Positions 11,248 through 21,377 are shown, counted from the stretch's first letter. The stretch: DNA of 64,000 nt from Jilunia laotingensis (GCF_014385165.1 NZ_JACRTF010000001.1:3720001-3784000), one strand, 5' to 3'. Translations and numbers: made by a program. Notes: a model not told the origin generated them from the sequence alone.

Positions 11248-12031
11248 GTAGTTTACTATTTATTTATTTTCATATTTAATGATGATCACACTCGTTTACT
11301 GCTTTCATGCATAAATAATTGTATCTTTTATTGAGTATAATATTATAATTTAGTGATTTATAGTATTATAGTTGCAATAGATAGAAATGTTAACCATCTT
11401 ATTATTACATATGTTTATCAGGATTATTTTTTGCGATACATCTATATTATAAACGTGAATCGGTTGTGATTATTTCGATTGTGATATATTTCAATCGTTA
11501 ATAGTATTGTTGTTAATTTAATTATTTACATAAGTAAATAATTGTCAGAGGTAATGAATTAAATATCATCAATAAAACTCTGCTATACAAATAAAAATTA
11601 TTTACTTATATATCAAATATTCCTTTTTAATTAAAAATCTCTGTAACTTTTATATACAATCTTACATATGCTTTCTTTTTTTTGATTCTATAGATGTTAA
11701 TAAATAATTAATCTATTGATATTCATAATATTGTGATCACTTATTGTAATGATTTTAGAATGTAATATAGGTTTAAGTTTTAAATGGTATATTGTATATA
11801 TTTGAAAATAAATGATTAATGATTGTGATGTGTAGAATAAGTATGGAAATATATTGAACTTAATCAATATATATATTATTAGATCATAAACTATTTTCGT
11901 TTAATTATAGAGTTTATTATTTGTTCATTTAAGATATACTTAAAAGAGAAATAAAGATTATGTATTCAGATTTTTATAGAAAGGTATTTTTTGAAATAGA
12001 TGAGGATATGTATTATGATATGTTCACTTTT

Positions 12032-12100
12032 TTGATGCCTATATACACCCTATAATGAAGCAAGATGATAGGGTTAGGGTGAAGATCAAATAGGCATCAA
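12032..12100. repeat. Long imperfect hairpin
   Basis: Outer arms TTGATGCCTAT (12032-12042) and ATAGGCATCAA (12090-12100) are exact inverted copies. An inner CACCCT (12046-12051) can pair with AGGGTG (12076-12081). There is no T run after either end, so it is not a standard terminator. It lies 61 bases downstream of holA. Confidence 0.75.
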
Positions 12101-12160
12101 GGTTACGGACAAATTCAAAATTTACATAGTGAAAATTTAGATGTGTAGTATTAGGTTTAA

Positions 12161-13180
12161 TTAGTGGAGAATATTAAACACCAATTCGCGAAGAATATCT
12201 CCATCATTTGCAGAGTTGTTATTTATACCTTTGGATTTTGCATCTGCATATCGTATTTCCCCAATAATTTGCATGACCTTTACTCCACTGTAACGTCGCA
12301 TAGCAATGAGATAATCTCGGGCAGCCCAAGGAGATCTTAATCCTAACCAATTAGCTATTCCTTGTTCTGTTTTTTCAGGAGAATAATATGCTAGCATTAA
12401 ATTAGAGTAAAATCCAAAAAGCAAAGAGAGACTCATTTGAATAGGATTGGTTTTTGGATTTTCTTCAAAGTATTTTATTATTTTATTTGCTTTGAGAATA
12501 TCTTTTTCTACTAAAGCGCTACGTAATTCGAAATTATTATAGTCTTTACTAATACCTATGTTCCGCTCTATTTGTTCTGGTGTAATACGGTGCTGTCCTA
12601 CAGGAAGTGTGATGATAAGTTTCTCCAATTCTCCCGTTAAACGGCTCAGGTCAGTACCTACAAAATCAGCCAGCATAGCGGTTGCCTTTGGATCCATATC
12701 AATCCCCTTTTTCTTCATATATGAACTGGTAAAAGCAGGTAGCTGTGATTCTTTTATCTTTTTCGATTCAAATAAAATACCTGTCTTTTCAACTTCTGCA
12801 GCTAATTTTTTTCTTTTATCTAAAACTCCGTGCTTATGACATACGACAAGTATCGTTGAAGGTAGTGGCTTCTGTAAATAGAAAGATAATTCATCAATAT
12901 TACGAATGGCTTGTGCTTCTTTTACAACTACAACTTGATACTTTGACATCATCGGATAGCGTTTAGCAGCATTTATCACAGTAGCCACATCAACATCTGC
13001 ACCATATAGAATGGTTAGATTAAATTCTTTTTCAGTTTCAGTCAATACATTTTCTGTGATGTAATCAGTGATCAAGTCGATATAGTATGATTCTTCCCCC
13101 ATTAAGTAATAAATAGGGCGATATTGCATTGCCCTCAATTCTTTGAGGATATCATCGCAACTCAGTTCTTGTTTTGCCAT
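12161..13180 (-). CDS. holA: DNA polymerase III, delta subunit
   Basis: Clamp-loader subunit that opens the sliding clamp. The 339-aa length is typical. Characteristic segments are YYLMGEESYYIDLITDYI at residues 19-36, ADVDVATVINAAKRYPMMS near 72-88 (the clamp-interaction region), GTDLSRLTGELEKLI near 172, and a C-terminal collar domain from about 215. It follows amn in the same direction with a 68-base gap that contains a 12-bp inverted repeat, so it may have separate transcription. Confidence 0.92.
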   Translation of the reverse strand: MAKQELSCDDILKELRAMQYRPIYYLMGEESYYIDLITDYITENVLTETEKEFNLTILYGADVDVATVINAAKRYPMMSKYQVVVVKEAQAIRNIDELSFYLQKPLPSTILVVCHKHGVLDKRKKLAAEVEKTGILFESKKIKESQLPAFTSSYMKKKGIDMDPKATAMLADFVGTDLSRLTGELEKLIITLPVGQHRITPEQIERNIGISKDYNNFELRSALVEKDILKANKIIKYFEENPKTNPIQMSLSLLFGFYSNLMLAYYSPEKTEQGIANWLGLRSPWAARDYLIAMRRYSGVKVMQIIGEIRYADAKSKGINNNSANDGDILRELVFNILH

Positions 13181-13201
13181 TGATATAAAATTTATGAATT
13201 G

Positions 13202-13234
13202 AAAGTTTCTTGAGATTTTCCTTCAAGAAACTTT
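13202..13234. terminator. Inverted repeat between amn and holA
   Basis: Perfect 12-bp arms AAAGTTTCTTGA (13202-13213) and TCAAGAAACTTT (13223-13234) around a 9-base loop lie just after the amn stop. The T run is short, so it is an attenuator or weak terminator at best. Confidence 0.5.
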
Positions 13235-13248
13235 AGTTTGTTTTATGT

Positions 13249-14034
13249 TTACCAATCAAACTTTAGGTGTTTTACTGTTTTTTTCTCATCAATAATCATA
13301 CGTAGAGAATCAATTCCTATTTTTACATGTTCCTCTACATAGTTTTGGGTAACTATATTGTCACTTTTATCAGTTTTTACACCTTCGGGAATCATAGGTT
13401 GATCAGAAACTAATAACAATGCTCCTGTCGGTATGTGGTTGGCAAAACCGCAACTGAATAAAGTTGCAGTTTCCATATCAACGGCCATGGCGCGGGTCTT
13501 TTTCAGATATTCCTTAAAGGCATCATCGTGTTCCCAAATACGGCGGTTTGTGGTGTAAACAGTTCCTGTCCAATAATCACGCGCGTAGTCACGGATAGAA
13601 GAAGATACGGCACGTTGGAGCATAAATGCTGGCAATGCAGGCACTTCTGGGGGAAAATAATCGTTCGAAGTTCCTTCACCACGAATTGCAGCGATTGGTA
13701 AAATAAGGTCGCCTATTTTGTTTTTTTTATCAATACCACCGCATTTACCTAAAAACAGACAAGCTTTAGGATGAATGGCGCTTAATAGGTCCATGATAAT
13801 GGCCGCATTGGGGCTTCCCATACCAAAATTGATGATGGTAATGCCATCTGCACTGGCGGATATCATGTTTGCATCTCGTCCTAATATAGGTACGTTAAAT
13901 TTTTCGGCAAATATTTCTACATACTTGTTGAAGTTTGTCAACAAAATATATTCTCCAAAATCCTCTAAACTACGTTTTGTATACCGGGGTAACCAATTGG
14001 TTACGATTTCTTCTTTTGTTTTCATAAGATTCAT
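13249..14034 (-). CDS. amn: AMP nucleosidase
   Basis: Predicted to split AMP into adenine and ribose 5-phosphate. The 261-aa protein is a single purine-nucleoside-phosphorylase fold, much shorter than the E. coli enzyme (about 480 aa), which carries an extra N-terminal domain. Visible signatures are INFGMGSPNAAIIMDLL, LFLGKCGGI and the nucleobase/ribose site segment AVDMETATLFSCGFAN followed by LLLVSDQP. A start four codons in (Met4) is equally possible. A TAnnTTTG box lies 40 bases upstream in the divergent gap. The annotation as AMP-specific rather than a general nucleoside phosphorylase rests on similarity to the Bacteroidetes AMN family and is fairly secure. Confidence 0.88.
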   Translation of the reverse strand: MNLMKTKEEIVTNWLPRYTKRSLEDFGEYILLTNFNKYVEIFAEKFNVPILGRDANMISASADGITIINFGMGSPNAAIIMDLLSAIHPKACLFLGKCGGIDKKNKIGDLILPIAAIRGEGTSNDYFPPEVPALPAFMLQRAVSSSIRDYARDYWTGTVYTTNRRIWEHDDAFKEYLKKTRAMAVDMETATLFSCGFANHIPTGALLLVSDQPMIPEGVKTDKSDNIVTQNYVEEHVKIGIDSLRMIIDEKKTVKHLKFDW

Positions 14035-14074
14035 TAAATTTGTGCGCTCTTTAAAAGAGCCATTATTTAACTTA

Positions 14075-14082
14075 CAAAAATA
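14075..14082 (-). promoter_or_regulatory. -7 box of amn
   Basis: TATTTTTG on the minus strand, 40 bases before the amn ATG and 5 bases from the start of the divergent gene. Confidence 0.55.
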
Positions 14083-14086
14083 CGAA

Positions 14087-14536
14087 ATGTTATCGTTAAA
14101 CTTACCTATCTTTGATACAAAAATAGTGTCACGAAACGGAAAAAATGTTATTTTCGATGTGATTCGTAAACGATATGTTGCCTTGACACCTGAAGAATGG
14201 GTACGGCAACATTTTGTTCATTTTCTTATTAACTATAAAGAATACCCGAGCGCGTTAATGGCTAATGAGGTATTACTCAATTTAAATGGTACAAAGAAAC
14301 GTTGTGATACCGTATTATACCGAAGGGATCTAACAGCAAGGATGATTATAGAATACAAAGCACCACATATCAATATAACACAAGCTGTATTTGATCAGAT
14401 AACCCGTTATAATTTGGTATTGAGAGTTGATTATTTGATAGTAAGTAATGGTATGCATCACTATTGTTGTAAGATGGATTATAATAATCAGTGTTATACA
14501 TTTCTTGATGATATTCCGGATTATAAAGTATTATGA
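14087..14536 (+). CDS. Lone HsdR N-terminal-like domain protein (PD-(D/E)XK fold)
   Basis: A 149-aa protein resembling only the N-terminal domain of type I restriction R subunits. The frame stays open far upstream into amn, but the ATG at 14087 gives MLSLNLPIFDTKIV and avoids a long overlap with amn on the opposite strand. The nuclease motif is visible as D...E-x-K: Asp in KKRCDTVLYRRD, then IIEYKAP about 14 residues later. No helicase, S or M subunit is nearby, so this is not a restriction system. Single-domain proteins of this type are common in Bacteroidetes; their role is not known to me. Nuclease activity is inference. Confidence 0.82.
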   Translation: MLSLNLPIFDTKIVSRNGKNVIFDVIRKRYVALTPEEWVRQHFVHFLINYKEYPSALMANEVLLNLNGTKKRCDTVLYRRDLTARMIIEYKAPHINITQAVFDQITRYNLVLRVDYLIVSNGMHHYCCKMDYNNQCYTFLDDIPDYKVL

Positions 14537-14550
14537 GTATTTATAGCAAG

Positions 14551-14620
14551 AAGAATTGGAATACAAATTACCGAAATAATGGATATATGATAATGTAATT
14601 TGTATTCCAATTCTTTTTTT
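14551..14620. terminator. Bidirectional terminator
   Basis: Perfect 21-bp arms (14551-14571 and 14595-14615) beginning AAGAATTGGAATAC lie between two convergent genes, with T runs on both strands. It ends at the stop codon of the RND pump gene. Confidence 0.9.
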
Positions 14621-17600
14621 ATTTTACAGTTTCGTTAGTTTGCGTATTTTTTTTCTTGCGTGAGAATCGTTCCTGCCACTTTTGCATTAATTCATAGAAG
14701 CTCGGAATATAAATTGTGGCGAGAATGGTATTCATTGCCATTCCGAATACAACTGCAGCTCCTAGGGCGATGCGGCTTTCTGCACCTGCACCGGTTGCAA
14801 ATAGCAAAGGCATTACTCCTAATACAAAGGCAAAGGATGTCATTAAGATAGGTCTTAACCGTACATGTCCTGCTTCATATGCTGCATCCCTGATCGAATT
14901 TCCTTCTGCTCTGAAATCTCGAGCAAACTCTACGATAAGAATACCGTTTTTTGCTGAAAGAGCAATAAGTAAGATTATTCCGATTTGAGTATAGATACTT
15001 ACGGGTGTTCCCATAATGAAACAACCGATCATTGCACCTAATAAAGCGACTGGTAATCCCATGATTGCAGCTATCGGGCTGGTCCAACTTTCATATTGAG
15101 CTGCTAATACAAGGAAGGCTACTAATAATGCCATAAGGAAAACGATGGTTGTTGTACTTCCTGCCTGTGTTTCTTGGTAAGCGACAGAAGTCCATTCATA
15201 ACCAAACTCTCCTCCTAATTGCTCGCTAATTAATTCCTGCATTTGCTGGATACCTTCTCCAGAAGAATGTCCGGGAGCGACATTACATGTTACTGCGGCT
15301 GTTTGGTACATATTATAACGATTAATTTGATCCTGTCCCAGTTGTTCTTCTAATTGAGTGAAGGATGAGAAAGGCACCATCTCTCCTTTTTCATTTGGAA
15401 CACTGAGTTTCATTACATCGTCAATTACCTTTTGGGATTGATCACTTGCTTCTATTTTTACTTGATAGATCCGACCGAATTGTACATAGTCATTTACATA
15501 GGCTGCCCCCATGTAATAGCCTAATGTAGAAAAAACTTGGTTCAATTGGATACCCATAAATTGTACCTTGTCTCGATCGATATTCAGAAAATATTGCGGG
15601 ACGTTAGCCTGATATTGACTACTGACAGAGGCTAATGCTGGTTTGGAGCGATAATTAGTTAGTAAAGTGCCAATAGCCTGTTGCATTTCTGTTGGTCCTA
15701 GGTTGCGGGTATCTTCCAGTTGTAATTGCAAACCTCCGGTAGCTCCGAGTCCAGGTATAGCAGGTGGCACCATTGCAAAAATTTGAGCTTCTTGTATACC
15801 ATATGCCATTTCATTGAACCGTTGAACTACTGCAGCAGCTGTGTGTTCTTTGCCTTTTCTATCTCCCCATGGTTTTAGAACAACAAAATAGGTTCCTGAG
15901 TTACTCTGTTCGCCACCCATAATTGAGAAACCGGAAATTCCGATATAGTTTTTCACTTCCGGATAAGTATCAAGGATTGCATTAATCTGTTTTCCAACAG
16001 CTTGGGTACGTTCCAAACTAGATGCGGGTGGCAGTTGTACAACAGCGATAAAGTATCCGTCGTCTTCATCAGGAACGAAAGTAGACGGCCATTTTGTAAA
16101 TAATAAGATTGCTATGGCAGTGAAGACAGCATATGAAATAAAAGCCGTTACCGGTCGTTCCAATAGCCATTTCACTATACGGTCATATAGTCCTTGCGTT
16201 TTATCATATGCTTTATTAAACCCTCTATAAATAAAAAATTTAGATGGTTTACTCTTGGTTAGAAATAAAGCGCAAAGTGCAGGTGTTAAAGTTAATGAGT
16301 TAAATCCACTGAGTACTGTAGAGGCAGCAATGGTTAAGGCAAATTGTTTATACAATTGTCCGGAAATACCACTGATCAGCGTTGTCGGAATAAAAACAGC
16401 TAGAAGTACGAGTACCACACCAACAATGGGACCGGTGATTTCTCCCATCGCTTTCGTTACAGCCTCACGTGGAGAATATTGACCGGTTTCCAACAGCCGT
16501 GAAGCATTTTCTACTACCACTATGGCATCATCTACTACAATTGCTACAGCTAATATTAAACCGAATAATGTCAAAGTATTTATAGAGAATCCCAAAGCAG
16601 CCATTACTGCAAGTGTACCGATGAGAGATACAGGAATGGTAAGGCATGGAATAATGACAGCACGCCAGTTTTGCAGGAACAGAAATATGACAAGTACTAC
16701 CAATAAAGTTGTTTCGAGAAAAGTTACTAATACTTCGTTGATAGATTCGTTGATGACATCTGTTGTATCTAATGTAACACTATATTCAACTCCTGAAGGA
16801 AAGTTGGTGGCAAGCTCTTGCATTTTGGCCTTTACACCTTTTGATACATCCAATGAATTGGAACCAGGTTGTTGATAAATAGCAATCGCAGCCGTTGGCT
16901 TACCACGAAGTTGGGAAACAACATTGTAAGATCCTGAACCGAGATCTATACGTGCTACATCTTTTAATCGGAGCATCCTCCCTCCTTCCTCACTTCGAAG
17001 AATGATATTCCCGAATTCATTGGGAGAAGAAAGTCGTCCCTTCACACTTAAACTATACTGAAATGCATTCGTATTATTTTTCCCAATAGGTTGACCAACA
17101 GTTCCAGCACTAACTTCCATATTTTGAGCCTGAATAGCCTGATAGACTTCTGCCGGAGAAATACCACGAATGCGCATTGCCTCAGGATCTAACCAAATAC
17201 GCATGGAATAATCTCCTGCACCCATTACGTTGACGGCACCAACTCCAGGGACTCGTGTTAATTGATCTACTAAGTTCAGTTTAGCATAATTAGTTAAATA
17301 AAGTCCATTATAAATAGAATCTTGGGCAGACATTGTAAGGAACATAACGATATTTGACGATTGCTTTTGTACTGTGACCCCCTGTACTATTACAGGCTCG
17401 GGAAGCGAGGATTGAGCGACACTTACCCGATTCTGTACTTGTACTGTTGCCATATCCACATCCGTACCTACTGCAAAAGTAATAGTTAATGAATATGCAC
17501 CTGATGATGATGAAGTGGATGACATATAAAGCATTCCATCGACACCGTTAACTTGTTGTTCAATGGGGATACCTACTGTTTGAGCTACAGTCTCGGCATT

Positions 17601-17759
17601 TGCTCCAGGGTAGAAAGCAGAGACCTGTACAGTGGGTGGTGTTATGTCTGGAAATTGCGCAACAGGCAATATATTTAGTGTCACCAGACCTGCTACCACA
17701 ATAATAAGTGCCAGAACAGTAGCAAAAATAGGTCGGTTGATGAAGAATTTTGAAAACAT
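14619..17759 (-). CDS. RND multidrug efflux pump, inner-membrane transporter (AcrB/MexB type)
   Basis: Proton-driven trimeric inner-membrane pump that exports hydrophobic compounds through a periplasmic adaptor and outer-membrane channel. At 1046 aa it matches the HAE-1 family length. The N-terminus [18 protein letters not shown] is typical. TM4 contains the proton-relay pair in [16 protein letters not shown] (about residue 400), and TM10 carries the relay lysine in [16 protein letters not shown] (about 930). Two large periplasmic loops lie between TM1-2 and TM7-8. It is the last gene of the three-gene operon, 60 bases after the adaptor. The C-terminus is basic (SRKKKN). Substrates cannot be read from sequence. 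Confidence 0.96.
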   Translation of the reverse strand: MFSKFFINRPIFATVLALIIVVAGLVTLNILPVAQFPDITPPTVQVSAFYPGANAETVAQTVGIPIEQQVNGVDGMLYMSSTSSSSGAYSLTITFAVGTDVDMATVQVQNRVSVAQSSLPEPVIVQGVTVQKQSSNIVMFLTMSAQDSIYNGLYLTNYAKLNLVDQLTRVPGVGAVNVMGAGDYSMRIWLDPEAMRIRGISPAEVYQAIQAQNMEVSAGTVGQPIGKNNTNAFQYSLSVKGRLSSPNEFGNIILRSEEGGRMLRLKDVARIDLGSGSYNVVSQLRGKPTAAIAIYQQPGSNSLDVSKGVKAKMQELATNFPSGVEYSVTLDTTDVINESINEVLVTFLETTLLVVLVIFLFLQNWRAVIIPCLTIPVSLIGTLAVMAALGFSINTLTLFGLILAVAIVVDDAIVVVENASRLLETGQYSPREAVTKAMGEITGPIVGVVLVLLAVFIPTTLISGISGQLYKQFALTIAASTVLSGFNSLTLTPALCALFLTKSKPSKFFIYRGFNKAYDKTQGLYDRIVKWLLERPVTAFISYAVFTAIAILLFTKWPSTFVPDEDDGYFIAVVQLPPASSLERTQAVGKQINAILDTYPEVKNYIGISGFSIMGGEQSNSGTYFVVLKPWGDRKGKEHTAAAVVQRFNEMAYGIQEAQIFAMVPPAIPGLGATGGLQLQLEDTRNLGPTEMQQAIGTLLTNYRSKPALASVSSQYQANVPQYFLNIDRDKVQFMGIQLNQVFSTLGYYMGAAYVNDYVQFGRIYQVKIEASDQSQKVIDDVMKLSVPNEKGEMVPFSSFTQLEEQLGQDQINRYNMYQTAAVTCNVAPGHSSGEGIQQMQELISEQLGGEFGYEWTSVAYQETQAGSTTTIVFLMALLVAFLVLAAQYESWTSPIAAIMGLPVALLGAMIGCFIMGTPVSIYTQIGIILLIALSAKNGILIVEFARDFRAEGNSIRDAAYEAGHVRLRPILMTSFAFVLGVMPLLFATGAGAESRIALGAAVVFGMAMNTILATIYIPSFYELMQKWQERFSRKKKNTQTNETVK

Positions 17760-17819
17760 AAGTCAATAATTAAAAAGGTTGTTGAATAGAGTTATTAATG
17801 AGGACAGATACTTCTGACC

Positions 17820-18947
17820 TTATTTGGAAGAAGGATGTATCTTCATTCCATCTCTTACTTTCATCAATGCTTTTGTAACATATCGTTCTTGTGGGGATAA
17901 GCCACTGGTAATTTGTTGTAAAGTATCTTCTATAAGCTGTCCAACGGTAACATGACGGTAATTTACAATATCTGAGTCATTTACGACATAGAGATATCTT
18001 CCTAATTGATCTGTACCGATTGAAGCGGAGTTGACTAATAGAGCCTGTTTTTGTTCACCATAAGGAAGAGTAATGCTGACATATAATCCGCTTTTGAGCA
18101 ATCCATCCGGATTTTCAAGGTTGGCCCGGATCGTAAGTGTTCCTGTATTGATATCAACATTAGGTGATAAATAGTCAAGTGTACCCGGATAAGTCTGGCT
18201 TCCGTCTTTACCCAACTTTACGGTTACATTTTTAGGAAGCTGTGACATTTCGTTATTAACTCCTGTTCTGAGATTGTTACTCATTAACATTGCAAGCCAT
18301 TGATTGTCTGCAACATTGAAGTAAGTATACATCTTGTTATCTTTATAAAGAGTAGCTAACGTAACAGGTTGTATGGCAGCACTGATATAGCTACCGATAT
18401 CGACTGTATTCCGGCTGACGGTTCCGTCAAAAGGAGCCCGGATATAACAATATCCCAAATTCGTACGAGCCGTGTTTAAAGCTGCTTCAGCATTACTTAC
18501 TGCAGCAGTTTCTTCTGCGACTGCCGATTCGGCTTGTAACACTTGTATTCTGCTGACCGCATCACTTTTTAAAGCTTCTCGCATTCGGGTATAGTTATTT
18601 CGTGCATAAGTCAGTTGGGCTTGTGCTGTTTTAAGCGCAGCTTCTGCTTGTGTTACATTATCTTTGTAGATGGTCGGTTCGATGATAAACAAAAGTTGTC
18701 CCTTTTTTACTTTGCTTCCTGGAGAAAAGGAAGTCGCTTGCAATGTACCGTTTACACGGGCGACCAGATCTACAGTTTGTTCTGCAGTTAAATAACCCGG
18801 ATAATCTTGGGTGAGTACGATATCTTTGATAATGGGTTTGGCTACGCTTATTTCAGGTATAGGCATCGTCCTTCCGGTAGCTTCTTTTTTATTTCCACAA
18901 CCTGTAAGAAGTGGCAAAACGAGGAGGATATACATTAGTTTTTTCAT
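17820..18947 (-). CDS. RND efflux periplasmic adaptor (AcrA/MexA type)
   Basis: Membrane-fusion protein linking pump and outer-membrane channel. The 375-aa protein has a lipoprotein signal peptide with lipobox LLTGC, so Cys17 is the likely lipidation site. Next come a lipoyl/barrel-sandwich half near residues 55-90, an alpha-helical hairpin at about 95-165 (Ala-rich, AALKTAQAQL and AVAEETAAVSNAEAAL), the second lipoyl half with YIRAPFDGTVSRN, and beta-barrel and membrane-proximal domains. It sits between the outer-membrane factor and the pump genes. Confidence 0.95.
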   Translation of the reverse strand: MKKLMYILLVLPLLTGCGNKKEATGRTMPIPEISVAKPIIKDIVLTQDYPGYLTAEQTVDLVARVNGTLQATSFSPGSKVKKGQLLFIIEPTIYKDNVTQAEAALKTAQAQLTYARNNYTRMREALKSDAVSRIQVLQAESAVAEETAAVSNAEAALNTARTNLGYCYIRAPFDGTVSRNTVDIGSYISAAIQPVTLATLYKDNKMYTYFNVADNQWLAMLMSNNLRTGVNNEMSQLPKNVTVKLGKDGSQTYPGTLDYLSPNVDINTGTLTIRANLENPDGLLKSGLYVSITLPYGEQKQALLVNSASIGTDQLGRYLYVVNDSDIVNYRHVTVGQLIEDTLQQITSGLSPQERYVTKALMKVRDGMKIHPSSK

Positions 18948-18979
18948 AATCCGTAATTTATTATTCTTAATTCATAAAA

Positions 18980-20374
18980 TCAATTATTCCACCCTCCACC
19001 TAATGCTTGATAAAGGGCAATCAACTGTAACAAAGAATTCCCTCGCGCTTGTACAAGTTGATTCTCATAACTTAATAATGAACGTTGTGCGTCCAACACA
19101 TTTTGGAAAGGAGTGAGACCTTGTTTATAAAGATCCAGAGACAAGGTTAATGTTTCTTGTCCTTGATTACGTACTTCACGCAAGGCAACGATTTCCTTTA
19201 TGGAATTGCTGTATGAAGTCATTGCATTTTCTGTTTCCTGAATAGCAGTTAAAACAGTCTGATTGAATTGATTGATAGATTCATCCAATTGTGCTTTGGC
19301 CAATTTAGTGGCATTCATCAATTTCCCTCCACTGAATATAGTCCAAGTCAAAGAAGGGGCTATTTCATATGTGAAACTTTTATGGTTAGACATGTCTTTA
19401 AAATCCTTTGATGAAAATCCAATAGCTCCTTTAAGAAAGACCTGTGGCAACCAATCTGATTTAGATGCCCCTACTAGTGCAGCCTGAGCGTTAACTTGCC
19501 GTTCGGCACTCCGTATATCAGGCCTTCTCATTAGCAGGTCAGCTGGTAAACCAATGCTTATTGGTTCCATGTAATCGGGTAAATCCCCTATCCGCTCAAG
19601 TGAAGGACGTATTTCTTGTGGATACATTCCCAGTAATACAGCTAATGTATTGACATATTGGTTAATACCTGATTCCAGTTGCGGAATGGATGCTTTAGTA
19701 CTATAATATACAGATTTTGCTTGTGCTACATCAAGTTTTGAGACGAGGCCTGTATTAAATCTTACTTCCGTGATTTTTAGTACAGCGGCTTGCGAAGCAC
19801 AATTCTTTTCTACCACTTGTAATTCTTGTTGCAGCTCTCTCAAGTTGATGTATGCTGAAGCAACTTGTGCTGACAAAGAGACCATTACAGCAGTATACTC
19901 TTCTTTGCTGGCGGCAAAAGTTTCTTTTTGCGCCTTTACGCGTTGCCGGATACTCCCAAAAAGATCCAGTTCCCAGTTCATGTTTAAAGTAGCATCATAA
20001 TAATGTTGTGTTGATTGAGGTAGTTCGCTGATAGTACCGCTTGTTTGTTGTTTAGTCCATCCTGCATTTATACCTAGTGAAGGGAAGAAACTGCTTCGTT
20101 CCATTCGTAAATTGGCTTTTGCCATATTCATTCGATCAATAGCGGTTAGAACGGAGTAATTTTGGTCTATAGCAATGGCAATTAGCGAATCTAAAGTCTG
20201 ATCTCCAAATGATTTCCACCATTGATCATTTACAGGAAGCATTTGTTGAAACACTTCTCCCCCCTCCTCCCACGATGAAGGTAAAGGGGTATCCAAATAA
20301 CGATTCGTTGTCTGTGCTGATGCTACAGCATAAAGAAACATAAAGAGCAGTAAGCTCCACATACGTATATTCAT
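18980..20374 (-). CDS. Outer-membrane efflux channel (TolC/OprM-type, NodT family)
   Basis: Trimeric outer-membrane channel partner of the adjacent RND pump. The 464-aa protein starts with a cleavable signal peptide (AVASAQ site). Unlike OprM, it has no lipobox cysteine. Two homologous outer-membrane efflux repeats are visible, one near residues 60-240 and one near 270-455, with the recurring segments NMNWELDLFGSIRQRVKAQK and SLTWTIFSGGKL, and LLMRRPDIRSAERQ between them. It is the first gene of the operon, so the order is channel-adaptor-pump. No TAnnTTTG box was found upstream. No local TetR or AraC regulator gene is present. Confidence 0.95.
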   Translation of the reverse strand: MNIRMWSLLLFMFLYAVASAQTTNRYLDTPLPSSWEEGGEVFQQMLPVNDQWWKSFGDQTLDSLIAIAIDQNYSVLTAIDRMNMAKANLRMERSSFFPSLGINAGWTKQQTSGTISELPQSTQHYYDATLNMNWELDLFGSIRQRVKAQKETFAASKEEYTAVMVSLSAQVASAYINLRELQQELQVVEKNCASQAAVLKITEVRFNTGLVSKLDVAQAKSVYYSTKASIPQLESGINQYVNTLAVLLGMYPQEIRPSLERIGDLPDYMEPISIGLPADLLMRRPDIRSAERQVNAQAALVGASKSDWLPQVFLKGAIGFSSKDFKDMSNHKSFTYEIAPSLTWTIFSGGKLMNATKLAKAQLDESINQFNQTVLTAIQETENAMTSYSNSIKEIVALREVRNQGQETLTLSLDLYKQGLTPFQNVLDAQRSLLSYENQLVQARGNSLLQLIALYQALGGGWNN

Positions 20375-20478
20375 AAGCTTAGGCTATTAAGAAATGAAAA
20401 GGAAACAACTAAATTATGAGTTTGTTTATGAAAAGGTTGGGTTTGTGAGGCTATAGTACTTATAGTAGGCAGATAATA

Positions 20479-20507
20479 AAAAAGAGGGTGTATAGACCCT
20501 CTTTTTG
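20479..20507 (-). terminator. Terminator after the zinc-ribbon gene
   Basis: Arms AAAAAGAGGGT / ACCCTCTTTTT surround a 6-base loop and are T-rich on both strands. It is suited to end the minus-strand nif3/zinc-ribbon transcript. Confidence 0.8.
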
Positions 20508-20540
20508 TTGTGATGTATAAAAGTATTTTAGATATATCTA

Positions 20541-21371
20541 TTATTCAGCGCTCTTTCTGCGAATAGCTCTTTTGGTGGTTGGAGCTGGAACTTCTTCTAA
20601 TTTTGGGGCAATTTCTACTCCTGCTAATTCCGGGTCTATCATAATGCGTCCACAGTATTCGCAAACTATCACCTTTTTGCGTGAGCGTATATCCAACTGT
20701 CTCTGAGGTGGAATCTTGTTGAAGCATCCACCACAGGCATCACGTTGCACATATACGATACCCAAACCGTTGCGTGAGTTCTTACGTATACGTTTGAAAG
20801 ATTGCAATAGGCGTGGTTCTATTTTTGTTTCTAGGTCTTTTGCTTTATCTCTCAATTTTTCTTCTTCCTGCTTAGTCTCAGAGATAATTTCATCCAACTC
20901 GTTTTTCTTCTGGTCAAGATCTTTCTGCCTCTCTTCCAATGCAAGATTGCTTTTTGCTACTTCTTCTGATTTTTCTTGTTCTTCAGCAGTAAATTCCTTG
21001 ATTCTTTTTTCACAGAGTTCTATTTCCAGTGTCTGGAATTCAATTTCTTTCGTAAGAAAATCATATTCGCGATTGTTACGCACATTGTCCTGTTGTGACT
21101 TATATTTCTCGACCGAAGCTTTGGCGGTTTCGATCTCTACTCTTTTACCCGCAATAGCTGATTTTAATTCATCTACTTCAGCTTTGATCTTATCAATACG
21201 AGTGCTTAAACCAGCGATTTCGTCTTCAAGATCCTGTACTTCCAAAGGAAGTTCACCTCTTAAAGTCTTGATTTTATCAATTTCAGATAGCATGGTTTGT
21301 AATTGGAATAAAGTTTTTAACTTTTGCTCCACGGTCAACTCATTTGGATCTTTTTTTGCTTCTTTAGCCAT
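20541..21371 (-). CDS. Coiled-coil protein with C4 zinc ribbon (DUF164/CdsZ family)
   Basis: A 276-aa cytosolic protein. Residues 10-185 are a long charged coiled coil (heptad-rich Lys/Glu/Leu). Residues 195-245 hold a zinc ribbon with two CxxC pairs, one in DACGGCFNKIPPQ and one in VCEYCGRIMIDPE. The C-terminus is Ala/Arg/Lys-rich. Family members are regulators or adaptor-like proteins of uncertain role (CdsZ in Chlamydia). It follows the nif3-like gene by only 6 bases and is surely co-transcribed; that pairing recurs in many bacteria and suggests a linked but undefined function. Confidence 0.9.
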   Translation of the reverse strand: MAKEAKKDPNELTVEQKLKTLFQLQTMLSEIDKIKTLRGELPLEVQDLEDEIAGLSTRIDKIKAEVDELKSAIAGKRVEIETAKASVEKYKSQQDNVRNNREYDFLTKEIEFQTLEIELCEKRIKEFTAEEQEKSEEVAKSNLALEERQKDLDQKKNELDEIISETKQEEEKLRDKAKDLETKIEPRLLQSFKRIRKNSRNGLGIVYVQRDACGGCFNKIPPQRQLDIRSRKKVIVCEYCGRIMIDPELAGVEIAPKLEEVPAPTTKRAIRRKSAE

Positions 21372-21377
21372 ATTACT

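Larger units (their letters stand above)
11006..12160. other. AT-rich gene-free region with palindromes and short repeats
   Basis: No convincing gene was found in these 1155 bases on either strand. The longest plausible small frame is 31 codons at 11960-12055 and has no supporting features. The region holds a perfect 32-bp palindrome (11216-11247) and an inverted repeat with 10-bp arms (11520-11529 / 11534-11543). TTGTGAT recurs at least five times (near 11158, 11464, 11479, 11731 and 11823), and TTACATATG recurs at about 11045, 11405 and 11664. An imperfect hairpin lies at 12032-12100. Its function is unknown. It lies behind the HTH gene and downstream of holA. Confidence 0.6.

Noticed and set aside
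11960-12055. 31-codon ORF reading MYSDFYRKVFFEIDED and on, ending in the nested hairpin
   Set aside because: It is short, has no recognisable start signal, and its end overlaps the hairpin; chance is more likely.
13775-14086. Upstream extension of the HsdR-N-like frame into amn
   Set aside because: It would overlap amn on the opposite strand by about 260 bases, and the added residues do not resemble the domain; ATG 14087 is preferred.
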